This document shows positions 1-8,700 of a stretch of 64,000 nucleotides of DNA, in pieces; the first letter of the stretch is position 1; every line of letters begins with the position of its first letter. Under the pieces are notes generated by a model. It was given only the letters and a program-made list of their open reading frames with translations, had not been told where the DNA came from and made no database searches. The DNA comes from Akkermansiaceae bacterium. GTDB taxonomy: Bacteria > Verrucomicrobiota > Verrucomicrobiia > Verrucomicrobiales > Akkermansiaceae. The DNA lies in the NCBI GenBank assembly GCA_905181965.1, contig CAJIZY010000014.1, positions 62,001 to 126,000 on the forward strand, given 5' to 3'. The position numbers and the translations under genes are program-made.

Positions 1-144
1 GGAAAAGTGACCAACGAATATACCGAGCCAGCTGATCATAAGGAAAAGACGAAGCGTCTCAGCAAAGGCACGATAGGTCTACAAGGCCATGATCCCGGAA
101 GTCTCATTTACTTCCGGAAGCTGCGAATCAAAAAACTGGGGTAA
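1..144 (+). CDS. DUF1080 (3-keto-disaccharide hydrolase-like) protein, C-terminal fragment
   Basis: The window opens inside a reading frame that runs from base 1 to a TAA at 142-144 (47 codons). The end of the protein reads IGLQGHDPGSLIYFRKLRIK, which is the typical last strand of the DUF1080 concanavalin-like fold. Members of this family in Planctomycetes and Verrucomicrobia are secreted proteins linked to carbohydrate turnover, often next to Gfo/Idh/MocA and ThuA genes. Start and signal peptide lie outside the window. A second DUF1080 gene sits at 11934-12677. Confidence 0.75.
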   Translation, partial: GKVTNEYTEPADHKEKTKRLSKGTIGLQGHDPGSLIYFRKLRIKKLG

Positions 145-160
145 TAACGACCTCTTTAAA

Positions 161-204
161 AAACAAAGCCGCCTCCTCTATTCCTGAGGATTGGCGGTTT
201 TTTT
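161..204. terminator. Bidirectional intrinsic terminator
   Basis: Arms CCGCC-TCCTC and GAGGA-TT-GGCGG (169-180 and 186-197) form a GC-rich hairpin. A run of seven T follows on the plus strand and an A-rich run (read as T on the minus strand) precedes it. It lies between the plus-strand DUF1080 gene and the minus-strand flavoprotein gene ending at 287, so it can serve both. Confidence 0.8.
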
Positions 205-286
205 GGAAATCAAAGTCTCACCCTCCTTGTCTTTGAGCCCCAAGCTTACAAGCATTTCTCTGATCCCTCTAAGCGAGTAATTTGAT

Positions 287-1483
287 TCAACACGAGGGTG
301 AAGTTTTGAAAGCCAAGGCAGCTTCTGCGGCCCGCGTTCCACTTGCAAAACATCCCTGCAAAAGATAGCCGCCAGTTGGTGCTTCCCAGTCGATCATTTC
401 ACCAGCTACAAAGATTCCTGGGAGATCTTTGATCATAAGTTGATCATTGATAGTTTTCCATGCTACCCCTCCAGACGAGGAAATTGCCTTTTCAATCGGA
501 CGTGTTTTGGTGAGTGGAATACAACATGCTTTAGTATGTTGTGCAAGATGCTCTGCAGATAAAAATGGACCATGGAAATGGTCTAGGATCAGGCGCATGG
601 AGCCGCTGAGCTTCCAACGGTATTGCGATTCAGCGAGAAAGTTCTTTTTTGCCGACTCCATCTTACCCACCAGTTTTTCGATCGTGAAAGTTGGCTTGAA
701 ATCTAAGGTGAGCAGGGGTTCTTTCATTGTGCGAAGTACTGGACCTAGTGCATAGAGAGGGCCGCCTTCCATTCCGTAACGCGTGAGCATGATCTCGCCT
801 GGAGCGATCTGGTCATCGGCTGAAGCCACTACATTTTTTAAGGGCTGGGCTTCGAGTTTTTCAGCCAAGTCAGAAGACCAATCCACTTCCCAACCACAAT
901 TTGCGGGCGCTAGTGGATTCACTTTTACCCCAGTTTTTTCAAGGGTTTCAACCCATCCTCCATCTGATCCGGTTTGTGGCCACGACCCTCCACCAAGAGC
1001 CAAAATAATGGCATTAGCTTGAATCTTAACTTCCCCTTCTGGGCCCTCGAAAGAGGCCTTTCCACTCGTTAACGAAACAAGGCGATGACTCAGACGAAAA
1101 TCCACTCCCTGCTTACGGAGTTTTTCAACCCACCGCCGTAGGAGTGGAGCGGCCTTCAAAGCTTTTGGGTAAATCCTACCAGATTTTTGGACAAAGGTCC
1201 CAACGTTAAGCCGCGCGGCCCAAGCTCGTATTTCCTTGTTGTCAAAGTCAGCTAGAGCGCTGGTCCAAAAGTCGTGCGGTTGATCAGGTCCTTGATAGCG
1301 AGTGACAAAAGTTTCTATTTCCTCCGAGTGCGTCAGGTTAAGTCCCCCCTTTCCAGCTACTAAAAATTTCCGCCCTACCGATCGCTTCTGATCACATAGC
1401 GTGACCTTCATGCCGGCGGTGGAAGCAACTTCAGCAGCCCGTAACCCTGAAGGTCCGCCTCCGATGATAAGAATATGTGACAC
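287..1483 (-). CDS. FAD-dependent flavoprotein of the HI0933/YhiN type (TIGR03862-like)
   Basis: The 398-residue product starts with a dinucleotide-binding fold: glycine motif GGGPSG at residues 8-13, then an acidic end of the second strand. The stretch [19 protein letters not shown] is the family signature of HI0933-like flavoproteins. [14 protein letters not shown] lies in the middle and [23 protein letters not shown]-type residues near the C-terminus close the FAD site. The predicted start is GTG at 1481-1483. The family is a predicted cytoplasmic oxidoreductase with no well established substrate. It has no obvious operon partner here. Confidence 0.85.
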   Translation of the reverse strand: [398 protein letters not shown]

Positions 1484-1597
1484 GCCAACTTATTTCTGAG
1501 GCGCGGCAAAGACGCCAGAAAAGATTTTTATGTTAAGCTATTTCATCCGCTCAGCAGTCGCCTTGAAGTCGGGGCGAATGAGGGCGTTGGTTAGACA

Positions 1598-1823
1598 ATG
1601 CCAAAGTGGTCGGGGGAATTCGATGGCATTATTAGCCTTAAAATGGGAGTTGAAGCGGGTTTAGGTATGGCTTTCGTTACGGGCCCCCGGATGGTTTCCA
1701 TACTATTAAAATGAGACCCGAACCTGCTCCGATTTACATTGTCATAGGCTCTTTAAAGAGCCGAAAACTTATGGATTGGGAACAAGCATTTGTTGAGGAA
1801 TTCGCAAACACAGGCGTCTCTTA
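1598..1823 (+). pseudogene. Possible remnant of a LysR-type regulator C-terminus
   Basis: This is the only notable content of the 337-base gap between 1483 and 1821. One frame encodes GVEAGLGMAFVTGPRMVS, resembling the VxAGLGIAxxP strand-turn of LysR effector-binding domains. A neighbouring frame, starting at the overlapping ATGA around 1710, encodes APIYIVIGSLKSRKL followed by an amphipathic helix and a stop at 1821-1823, which is how such domains end. There is no DNA-binding part and a frameshift is needed. The call rests on weak motif similarity and could be wrong. Confidence 0.33.
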
Positions 1824-2213
1824 ACCACCTCCAGGACGCAGGAATTCAAATCCGGGGAGGTTACGCAGAATGCCGTAAATGATAACTGCGAAACCGAGTC
1901 TGATTCCCCAGCGGCCACCGGTTCCGGGTCGCCACTCCGGACGCTGCCATCCCCATGCGGCGATCTCGCGAATCATCACGAATGCCATAAGAGGCATCAG
2001 AAGAATAGCAACGGCATTCATCTGAAGTGCAGTGCCTAGGTCCCCGTGCATGAGGGCCCGGCTTGCTCGGGTAACACCACATCCAGGACAATAAAGGCCA
2101 GTGGTGGAGTGCAATGGGCAAGGTGGAAGACCACGAAAATTACCTCTTACCAAAATTGCCAACCCAGCTGCGCCAAGCGCTAGCCCAATGACCAACCATT
2201 TACGTGCCGCCAT
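1821..2213 (-). CDS. DUF2752 membrane protein
   Basis: The product is about 130 residues from an ATG that overlaps the upstream stop codon (TAATG at 2211-2215), so I prefer this start to the longer frame. Its core motif CPLHSTTGLYCPGCGVTRA, with two cysteine pairs, is the DUF2752 signature. It is followed by hydrophobic segments and a short arginine-rich end. The function of the family is unknown; it is an inner-membrane protein often encoded next to CD225-like or TM2-like proteins, as here. Translation is probably coupled to the upstream gene. Confidence 0.85.
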   Translation of the reverse strand: MAARKWLVIGLALGAAGLAILVRGNFRGLPPCPLHSTTGLYCPGCGVTRASRALMHGDLGTALQMNAVAILLMPLMAFVMIREIAAWGWQRPEWRPGTGGRWGIRLGFAVIIYGILRNLPGFEFLRPGGG

Positions 2214-2746
2214 TAGGCCACCGCAACCATCAAAATGGCGTATAGAACTATACCTACAATACTTGTTCCGAAGCTCATCCAGCACCAAAATTTGGCTTTA
2301 TTGGAAGCTTCCAAAGCCTCTGCCGCTTTTCCGGTGACTGATAGTCCATCAACCTTGGCAGCGTAGACAATCCCAACGATCCCAAAGGGCAGACAGCACA
2401 AAAGCGTACACGCGATTGATTGCCAGAGATAGTTTGGAGGATTCACTGTAGGTCCGCCCGCCCCACCCATGGTTCCGGCGTATGGGCTAGTCGCAGGTGG
2501 AGCGTAGATCTGATCACCAACAGGATTGGGGGTGGGTGCCGGACTTCCTGTCGCTCCTCCGGCGACTATTTCTGGAGCGGGAGCAAGTTCGGGAACTTGG
2601 TTCCATGGTATCCAGTTATCCATACCCTCGCGCCAAATGAGGGCATTCGCCGGAATTTGGCCCGCAGCATGTCGCGCCTTAAGCTCATCAATCCCAATAG
2701 GCCCCTGCTGGACTCCTCCGGTTGCGTAATACCAATCGTTCGACAT
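2213..2746 (-). CDS. GYF_2 domain and CD225/dispanin-like membrane protein
   Basis: Starting at MSNDWYY, the protein is 177 residues. Residues 1-55 form a GYF_2 domain (WYYATGGVQQGPIG, then W-REGMDNW), a module thought to bind proline-rich peptides. A proline/alanine/glycine linker follows. The C-terminal 80 residues carry two hydrophobic segments with a CTLLCCLPFGIVGIVYAAKV motif, the hallmark of CD225/dispanin-like proteins. Its stop overlaps the start of the DUF2752 gene. A longer frame begins at 2794, but family alignment favours 2746. The role is unknown; membrane location is inferred. Confidence 0.8.
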   Translation of the reverse strand: MSNDWYYATGGVQQGPIGIDELKARHAAGQIPANALIWREGMDNWIPWNQVPELAPAPEIVAGGATGSPAPTPNPVGDQIYAPPATSPYAGTMGGAGGPTVNPPNYLWQSIACTLLCCLPFGIVGIVYAAKVDGLSVTGKAAEALEASNKAKFWCWMSFGTSIVGIVLYAILMVAVA

Positions 2747-2827
2747 TCTTAGAAAGCTAGAAAGATCCCTAATAATGCCAATGGAAATCCTCAATCATTT
2801 CCTATTTTCGAGCTAAGTTACTTATCA

Positions 2828-3260
2828 TTAATGTGGAACAGGACCACAGTTTGGACACGGACTGGTCCACTCTACTTCACCTGTAGCATAGGTTTCTTGT
2901 TTCCAAATGGGCACGCGGGCCTTAATGGAATCGATCAAATAGCGGTTGGCATCAAAGGCCGCTTCGCGATGAGCCGAGGCTGTTAAGGTCACCACCGCAC
3001 ACTCGCTGATTTCCAAGGTTCCGACGCGGTGGACGGCGAGGGCCTTAACCATCGGAAATTTTTTCATCGTTTCGACAACTCAGGTAGCCTTATTTCTGCG
3101 CGAGGATCGGATGGTGAGTGTAGTGAAGTTTTTCAACATCACGACCTTCGTGATGATTGCGAACTAAACCCTCGAAAACCACGAGGGCTCCGCAAGTGGG
3201 ATCGGTCATCTGGTGGCGAAGTGCCATTACATCGATTGGAGTTTTTTGGATCGAAAACAT
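2828..3260 (-). CDS. moaE: Molybdopterin synthase catalytic subunit MoaE, frameshifted
   Basis: MoaE is the large subunit of molybdopterin synthase, which moves sulfur from the MoaD thiocarboxylate onto precursor Z. The N-terminal half (from ATG 3260) carries TCGALVVFEGLVRNHHEGR and the C-terminal half carries AVHRVGTLEISE, a histidine-arginine helix (SAHREAAFDA) and VPIWKQE; all are MoaE hallmarks. The halves lie in different frames. The first stops near 3090 and the second opens near 3080, with a short third-frame segment (EIRLPEL) between, so one or two indels are needed. It lies 5 bases after the mobA-moaD stop. Sequencing error and real decay cannot be separated from the sequence alone. 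Confidence 0.85.
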
Positions 3261-3265
3261 AATTT

Positions 3266-4081
3266 TTATCCGCCGGCAAAGGGTGGCATGAAAGCGATAG
3301 TTTGGCCGGAGGAAATAAGGTCGGTCCATTCAGCAAATTCGTTATCGACTGCCGGTTTCACATGCGGAAGATCCAGCGAGAAATGATGCTTGAGCCGTAG
3401 TTCTTCCCAAAGGCCGGCAAGGGTGGCGGCGGAAGTATGAAGAACATCGGAATCCATCCCAGCTTCGTGGCTGAGCTTGGCAAAGTATTCTACCTTCACT
3501 TCTTTTTCGATTGCTCCGTATTCGTGGAGGTGCTGTAGCTCCACGAGGTGTTCGGGGCGATTTAGATTGAGCAAGGCACGTGGATCAGAAGGGACTAGGT
3601 CTATGCGATCGAGCGATGCTATAAACCGGCGGGCACAGCGCTGATTCTTCTCGAGTAATTTTGTTAGCTTGCTCGCTGCCGTGGGCGAATAATGAGCACA
3701 AAGAGGTTCAGGATGATCATCAATAGGATTGAGAAAGCAGGTGGCGTCCTTAGAGAGGTCGCTTTGCTTAACAAGGGATTCAAGATCTTCTTTCTGGATC
3801 ATGGGAAGATCGCAGGCAATGACGAGCCACGACGATTTAGGGTCGGCAGAGAAAGCTGCTTGAAGCCCTCCCAGCGGGCCGGGGGAAGGTTCTAGATCTG
3901 GAAGTGTGGGTAGCGAGCGCTGGTTCTTATCGTCATGTGCGACCGAAAGAAAGATCTGATCCGTGAGTGGTTCGATCAACGAAACGATGCGATCTAATTG
4001 GGTGACGCCGCCAATCTTAAGCGAGGCCTTATCTTGCCCCATACGGGACGATTTTCCACCGGTAAGAATGAGTGCTTTCAT
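3266..4081 (-). CDS. mobA: MobA-MoaD fusion (molybdenum cofactor guanylyltransferase plus molybdopterin synthase small subunit)
   Basis: The product is 271 residues. Residues 1 to about 185 are a nucleotidyltransferase of the MobA type: LTGGKSSRMGQDKA nucleotide-binding loop at residues 6-19, SPGPLGGLQAAF, and the metal-binding ACDLPM. From about residue 190 a ubiquitin-like MoaD domain follows (VKVEYFAKLSHEAG...) ending in PFAGG at the true C-terminus, so the terminal Gly-Gly needed for thiocarboxylation is free. MobA attaches GMP to molybdopterin; MoaD donates sulfur to MoaE, encoded next. The start overlaps the moaC stop (ATGA at 4078-4081). The two domains are normally separate genes, so this fusion is unusual. 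Confidence 0.88.
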   Translation of the reverse strand: MKALILTGGKSSRMGQDKASLKIGGVTQLDRIVSLIEPLTDQIFLSVAHDDKNQRSLPTLPDLEPSPGPLGGLQAAFSADPKSSWLVIACDLPMIQKEDLESLVKQSDLSKDATCFLNPIDDHPEPLCAHYSPTAASKLTKLLEKNQRCARRFIASLDRIDLVPSDPRALLNLNRPEHLVELQHLHEYGAIEKEVKVEYFAKLSHEAGMDSDVLHTSAATLAGLWEELRLKHHFSLDLPHVKPAVDNEFAEWTDLISSGQTIAFMPPFAGG

Positions 4082-4551
4082 GCTTTATAGTCAGATTTAC
4101 CTCCAGTTTTTTTAAAGAGTTTAAGATCTGAAATGATGATGGCTGGGTTTGCGGCTTTACACATATCGTAGAGCGTCAGGGCCGCTACGGAGGCTCCAGT
4201 AAGAGCTTCCATTTCAACACCGGTACGAGAAGTCGTTTTGGCGGTCGCTGTGATGCGGAGTGACTCGTCATTGTGCGGAGTAATCTCGATTTTGGCCGAG
4301 TCTAGGGCAAGCGGGTGACAGAGTGGAATCAGGTCGGAGGTCTTTTTGGTCCCGGTGATTCCGGCCAAAATGGCGGTCTGAAGAACAGGGCCCTTTTTGT
4401 TGTGGAGCTCGCCATTGTCCATTTGCGATAACAAGTCACGGCCCAAAGTGACGAGGCAGGTCGCGGTGGCAACTCGGGTGGTTTCGGTTTTTGCCGAAAC
4501 ATCCACCATGCGTGGTTGGTCAGAGTCATCAAGGTGAGAGAGGTTGGCCAT
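4078..4551 (-). CDS. moaC: Cyclic pyranopterin monophosphate synthase MoaC
   Basis: MoaC converts the MoaA product into cyclic pyranopterin monophosphate in the first stage of molybdenum cofactor synthesis. The protein shows the conserved start LSHLDDSDQPRMVDVSAK, the central KKTSDLIPLCHPL active-site segment and TGVEMEALTGASVAALTLYDM. From ATG 4551 the length is 157 residues, normal for the family; a longer frame to 4587 adds unconserved residues. It is the first gene of a tight cluster moaC, mobA-moaD, moaE. No moaA is seen in the window. Confidence 0.92.
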   Translation of the reverse strand: MANLSHLDDSDQPRMVDVSAKTETTRVATATCLVTLGRDLLSQMDNGELHNKKGPVLQTAILAGITGTKKTSDLIPLCHPLALDSAKIEITPHNDESLRITATAKTTSRTGVEMEALTGASVAALTLYDMCKAANPAIIISDLKLFKKTGGKSDYKA

Positions 4552-4743
4552 CGGCCAGAGATTGGCGAGAGGATAGCTCGAAGTCAACCAACAGAGAAAT
4601 CGTCGAGAAAACTTTGGTTCGGAGCGGATATTTTCTCGGTGACCGTGGAAGTCATTCTTAGGACGAATCGTTTCCTGATTTGAGTTTTGGATTCCTGTGC
4701 CTCATAAAGCAGTCCCCGCTTTAATTTTGGACAGAAAATATTT

Positions 4744-5610
4744 ATGGATTTAAAAGAGGCCTTCAATCTCCTTCAGGAAGAGATGGGAGCACATGGGCTA
4801 ATTGATTTGGGCTGGATCGGGAAAATGGATTCTGCCAAGAAGCGTTTCGGTCTTTGTAATATGAGTTCCCGAGAGATCTCACTCAGTGGGCCGCTGACCA
4901 TTTTGAATACCGATGATGAAGTGCGTGATACGATTCTCCACGAAATCGCGCACGCTCTGGCATGGGAACTTCACAAGGAAAACTGTGGACATGATGAGCG
5001 GTGGAAAGCCATTTGTGGCCACATCGGGGCGAGACCTGATCGAACTTACGACGAGGATGTGGTACAGCCCGATTTTCCTTGGGCGCTTTATCATGTTGAA
5101 ACCGGCGAGATTTTCGCAACTTACCAGCATAAACCTTCAAGCGACCCATCTCAAATGTGGTGGCGCGGTCGTAAAGAGGAAACCTTTGGCAAGCTTAGCT
5201 ATGGCCTAAATCCCAAAGTTTACCCCCTTGGTAAGGTGGTCAAGTTTGATCGTAATCTCGTCAGGGAATTTCAGGTTGAAGTTCAGGAAGCAGTTCGGAA
5301 AATTGCCACGAAATGGGGTATTCAAACCGGAAAGAGCAAAGGTAGATTTGATGACGAGAACTTCGATCTCAGGCTCAGTTTCACACCTGGTGAGGTTGAT
5401 GAAAGGAAACCACAGGAAAAAGAATTTGAAAAATATGCCGGGCTTTTTGACTTGAGTGGGAGCGATTATCGTCGTTCGTTTTTAAGTGATGGAAAGATGT
5501 ATTTCCTCGTAGCTCTAAAGCCGCGTAATCGTAAGTATCCAGTAATTGGCGAGAATCAAAATGGCACTTGCTATAAATTTTCCCGTAATGTTCTCGCAGA
5601 TCTGAGGTGA
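4744..5610 (+). CDS. SprT-like zinc metallopeptidase-family protein
   Basis: The product is 288 residues. The N-terminal third carries HEIAHAL at about residue 66, followed by CGHDERWKAIC; this is the HExxH zinc site and downstream histidine of the SprT-like domain (relatives of Spartan proteases). The remaining 170 residues are hydrophilic, with TYQHKPSSDP, and end with NGTCYKFSRNVLADLR; I do not recognise this part. No signal peptide, so cytoplasmic. It is divergent from moaC with a 190-base gap that likely holds promoters. Substrate unknown. Confidence 0.75.
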   Translation: MDLKEAFNLLQEEMGAHGLIDLGWIGKMDSAKKRFGLCNMSSREISLSGPLTILNTDDEVRDTILHEIAHALAWELHKENCGHDERWKAICGHIGARPDRTYDEDVVQPDFPWALYHVETGEIFATYQHKPSSDPSQMWWRGRKEETFGKLSYGLNPKVYPLGKVVKFDRNLVREFQVEVQEAVRKIATKWGIQTGKSKGRFDDENFDLRLSFTPGEVDERKPQEKEFEKYAGLFDLSGSDYRRSFLSDGKMYFLVALKPRNRKYPVIGENQNGTCYKFSRNVLADLR

Positions 5611-5708
5611 CTTACTGGTTTGGATAAGTGCTTATGGTTCTTCCCTATTTCTTTGAACAAGGACTTAAATGTTGAATGACAATTTTGAGGAACTAGCCTC
5701 ATCGTCTA

Positions 5709-8700
5709 ATGAGAATGATCGTCTATTTCTCCAAAATTTTGATTTTAGGAGCAATTTCTCTGCCTTTGGCAGCACAGACCCTTCGGGTCGACTTCAATGA
5801 AAACGCGACGACTCAGAACGGTTGGCAATCGCTGTCCTCAGGGAATTCAGATCTGGGAGATTCATGGTCCAAAAATTTCTCTGGTGGCGTGAGTCTTGAT
5901 GTGGACGCGATAGGGAGTGTCACTCTTGATAACCGAGACCGTTCGAACAATGGTGGTGGTGGTGAAGCGTCAATGTGGCGCGACTTCCTTTTTGCGGGGG
6001 GCAGTTTTTCAAGTAGACCTGGAAGTGGTCTCCGACTCGACTTTACTGGTCTCCAGCCTAACACGGAATATCCGATCAAGATCTGGGGCTACGATGCTAG
6101 TTCAACTGGTGGGCGAGCGGCCGACTGGAGCGGAGGGGGATCGGAGGTGCAGCGCCTTACTTTCACGAGCCGACCTGTAACCCTAGCTGATAATGTCATC
6201 ACCTTGAATGTTGTCACCAATAGTGCTGGCGCGGTGACCTTGAGAGGAATTGTTTCGCGCACTAGTCCGAGTTCTTCTCACAATGTCTTTATTAATGGAC
6301 TTGAGATTGGGGCTCCGATTGCGACCGATGGTCCTAATGAACTAACGCTTTCTAGTCTTATTGTTGCTAAAGCTGCGATGATTGGCTCGGCTGTTGGCAG
6401 TTTTTCAACGTCTGACCCTACGCCAGATGATTCTTTCATTTATTCTCTTCGAGAAGGCGAAGGCAGTTCCGATAATGGGCTTTTTGAAATTAACGGAAAC
6501 ATTTTACGGGTCGACCGCGATCTCAGCGCCTTGATTGGCGGAGTAACCCTAAGCGTCAGAGTCCGCACGGCCGATGCTGCGGGAGCATTTCACGAAGAAG
6601 TCTTTACCATCGAGGTTGTAAATGATTCGGACAATGATGGGTTGGACGATGACTGGGAGCTCCTCTACTTCGCGTCGCTGACTACCGTTTCGGGCGGCGA
6701 TGATGGCGACATCGATAATTTGACTAATGTGGAGGAGCAAAGTGCTGGAACTAATCCTACCCTCGCTGACACCGACAACGACACCCTGAATGACGGACAG
6801 GAGCTAAAGACTTTCGGGACTAATCCGCTTCTTGCGGATAGCGATGGGGAAGGTCTGAGTGATGCCGAGGAACTCTCGGGAGTCGGTGGATATGTCACGG
6901 ACCCCAATCTTGCCGATACGGATGGCGATGGCTTCAATGATGCTCTCGAAAACAGTGAAGGTACGGATCCTACTAATGTCACGGACTTTCCAAATACCCT
7001 TCTCCCGTTACGCCTCAACGAAATTCTAACTCGTAATGTCACCGGCCTTCAGGATGGCTTTGGCCGACGCGAAGATTGGATTGAGATTTATAACCCTAAC
7101 AGTCAAACGGTCAATCTCGATGGTTATTACCTCACCGACAGTTTAGGGAATCCCACTAAATGGAACTTCCCTAATATTACGATTTCCGCACAGGGCTACC
7201 TCGTCGTGTTTGCCTCCGGTGAGGATACTGTGGATTCCGATGGTTATGCTCATACCAATTTTGGGCTAAGCACAGGAGGGGAGTATCTCGCTATCGTCCG
7301 GCCAAACGGCTCTACGGTGGACGATAGTTTCTCGCCAACTTTCCCTGAACAATTTACAGATACTTCTTACGGAGTTCCCTCAAGGGCAGGGCCTCTTGTT
7401 TTTTTCCAAAGTGCTACGCCGGGAGCTGTAAATAGTGCCTCGGCCTTCCCTGGTGTGGTGAAGGATACCAATTTCTCAAATGATCGTGGATTCTACACTG
7501 ATCCTTTCCAGTTGGTGATCACCTCGGATACGCCGGGAGCGACCATCCGTTACACGCTGGATGGTTCGCCACCAACGCCAAGCTCGGGAATCGTATACTC
7601 CGAGCCGATCTCCATCAATACGACCAGCACTATTCGCGCCATTGCGACTTTCAGCGATTGGCTTCCGACCAACGTGGATACCCATACCTATCTCTTTATT
7701 GAAGAGGTCGTGAAGCAACCAACTAATCCACCTGGATGGCCTTCTAACTGGGGGTTCGATAGCCAGGTCGGTCAGAATGTCGCTTCGGACTACGAGATGG
7801 ATCCGCGAGTTGTAAATAATACAAATGGACTCGGAATTTACACAGTACAGGAAGCCTTACTTGATATTCCGACTATGGCAATTTCGATGAGACAACAGGA
7901 CATCACTGGCGGGAATGGCGGGGTCCTCACTAATCCGCGGGGTCGCTTCGAACGGGAGTGCTCGATTGAATATATATTCCCGGATGGCACGAAGGGTTTT
8001 CAAGAAGACTGCAAAATCGAAACACAGGGCAATTCAAGCCGAACCCCCAATCGGATGCAAAAGCACTCGATGCGTCTTACTTTCAGTTCCTCGGTCGGCA
8101 TTCCCAAGTTAAACTATCCACTGTTTGAAGACTCAGAAGTTGAGACATTTAACAAGCTTGTTTTGCGAGCCTGCTTTACTGATTCTTGGGCCTTAAATAC
8201 TTGGAGCAGTAGTCGCTATCGCCCAAATGATTCGCAGTATACTCGTGATGTCTGGATGAAGGATAGCATGACCGATCTAGGCCACGCCAGCGGACACGGC
8301 CGATTCGTGCATCTCTATTACAATGGACTTTATTTCGGTGTTCACGATTTAACTGAGCGAATTGAAGACGATTGGTATGCTGAACACCTTGGGGGTAGAG
8401 AAGAGGACTGGAAGGTAAATAAGGATCACGCCGTGACGGAAGCGAGATCTCGTTGGAATGCCATGTCCAATCTTCTCAGCAGTAATATCACTGACGATAG
8501 CGTTTACGAGCAAGTGAAGGACTACCTCGATCTCGATAACTACATCGATTACATGTTTCTCCATTTTTACGCGGACGCAGAAGATTGGCCGGCCAAAAAT
8601 GGCTACGGTGCCGTTAACGAGATCAGCGGTGACGGTAAATTCCGTTTTCAAGTTTGGGACCAAGAAATCGCTCTAGATAAGTTCAGCTGGAATCGTTATA

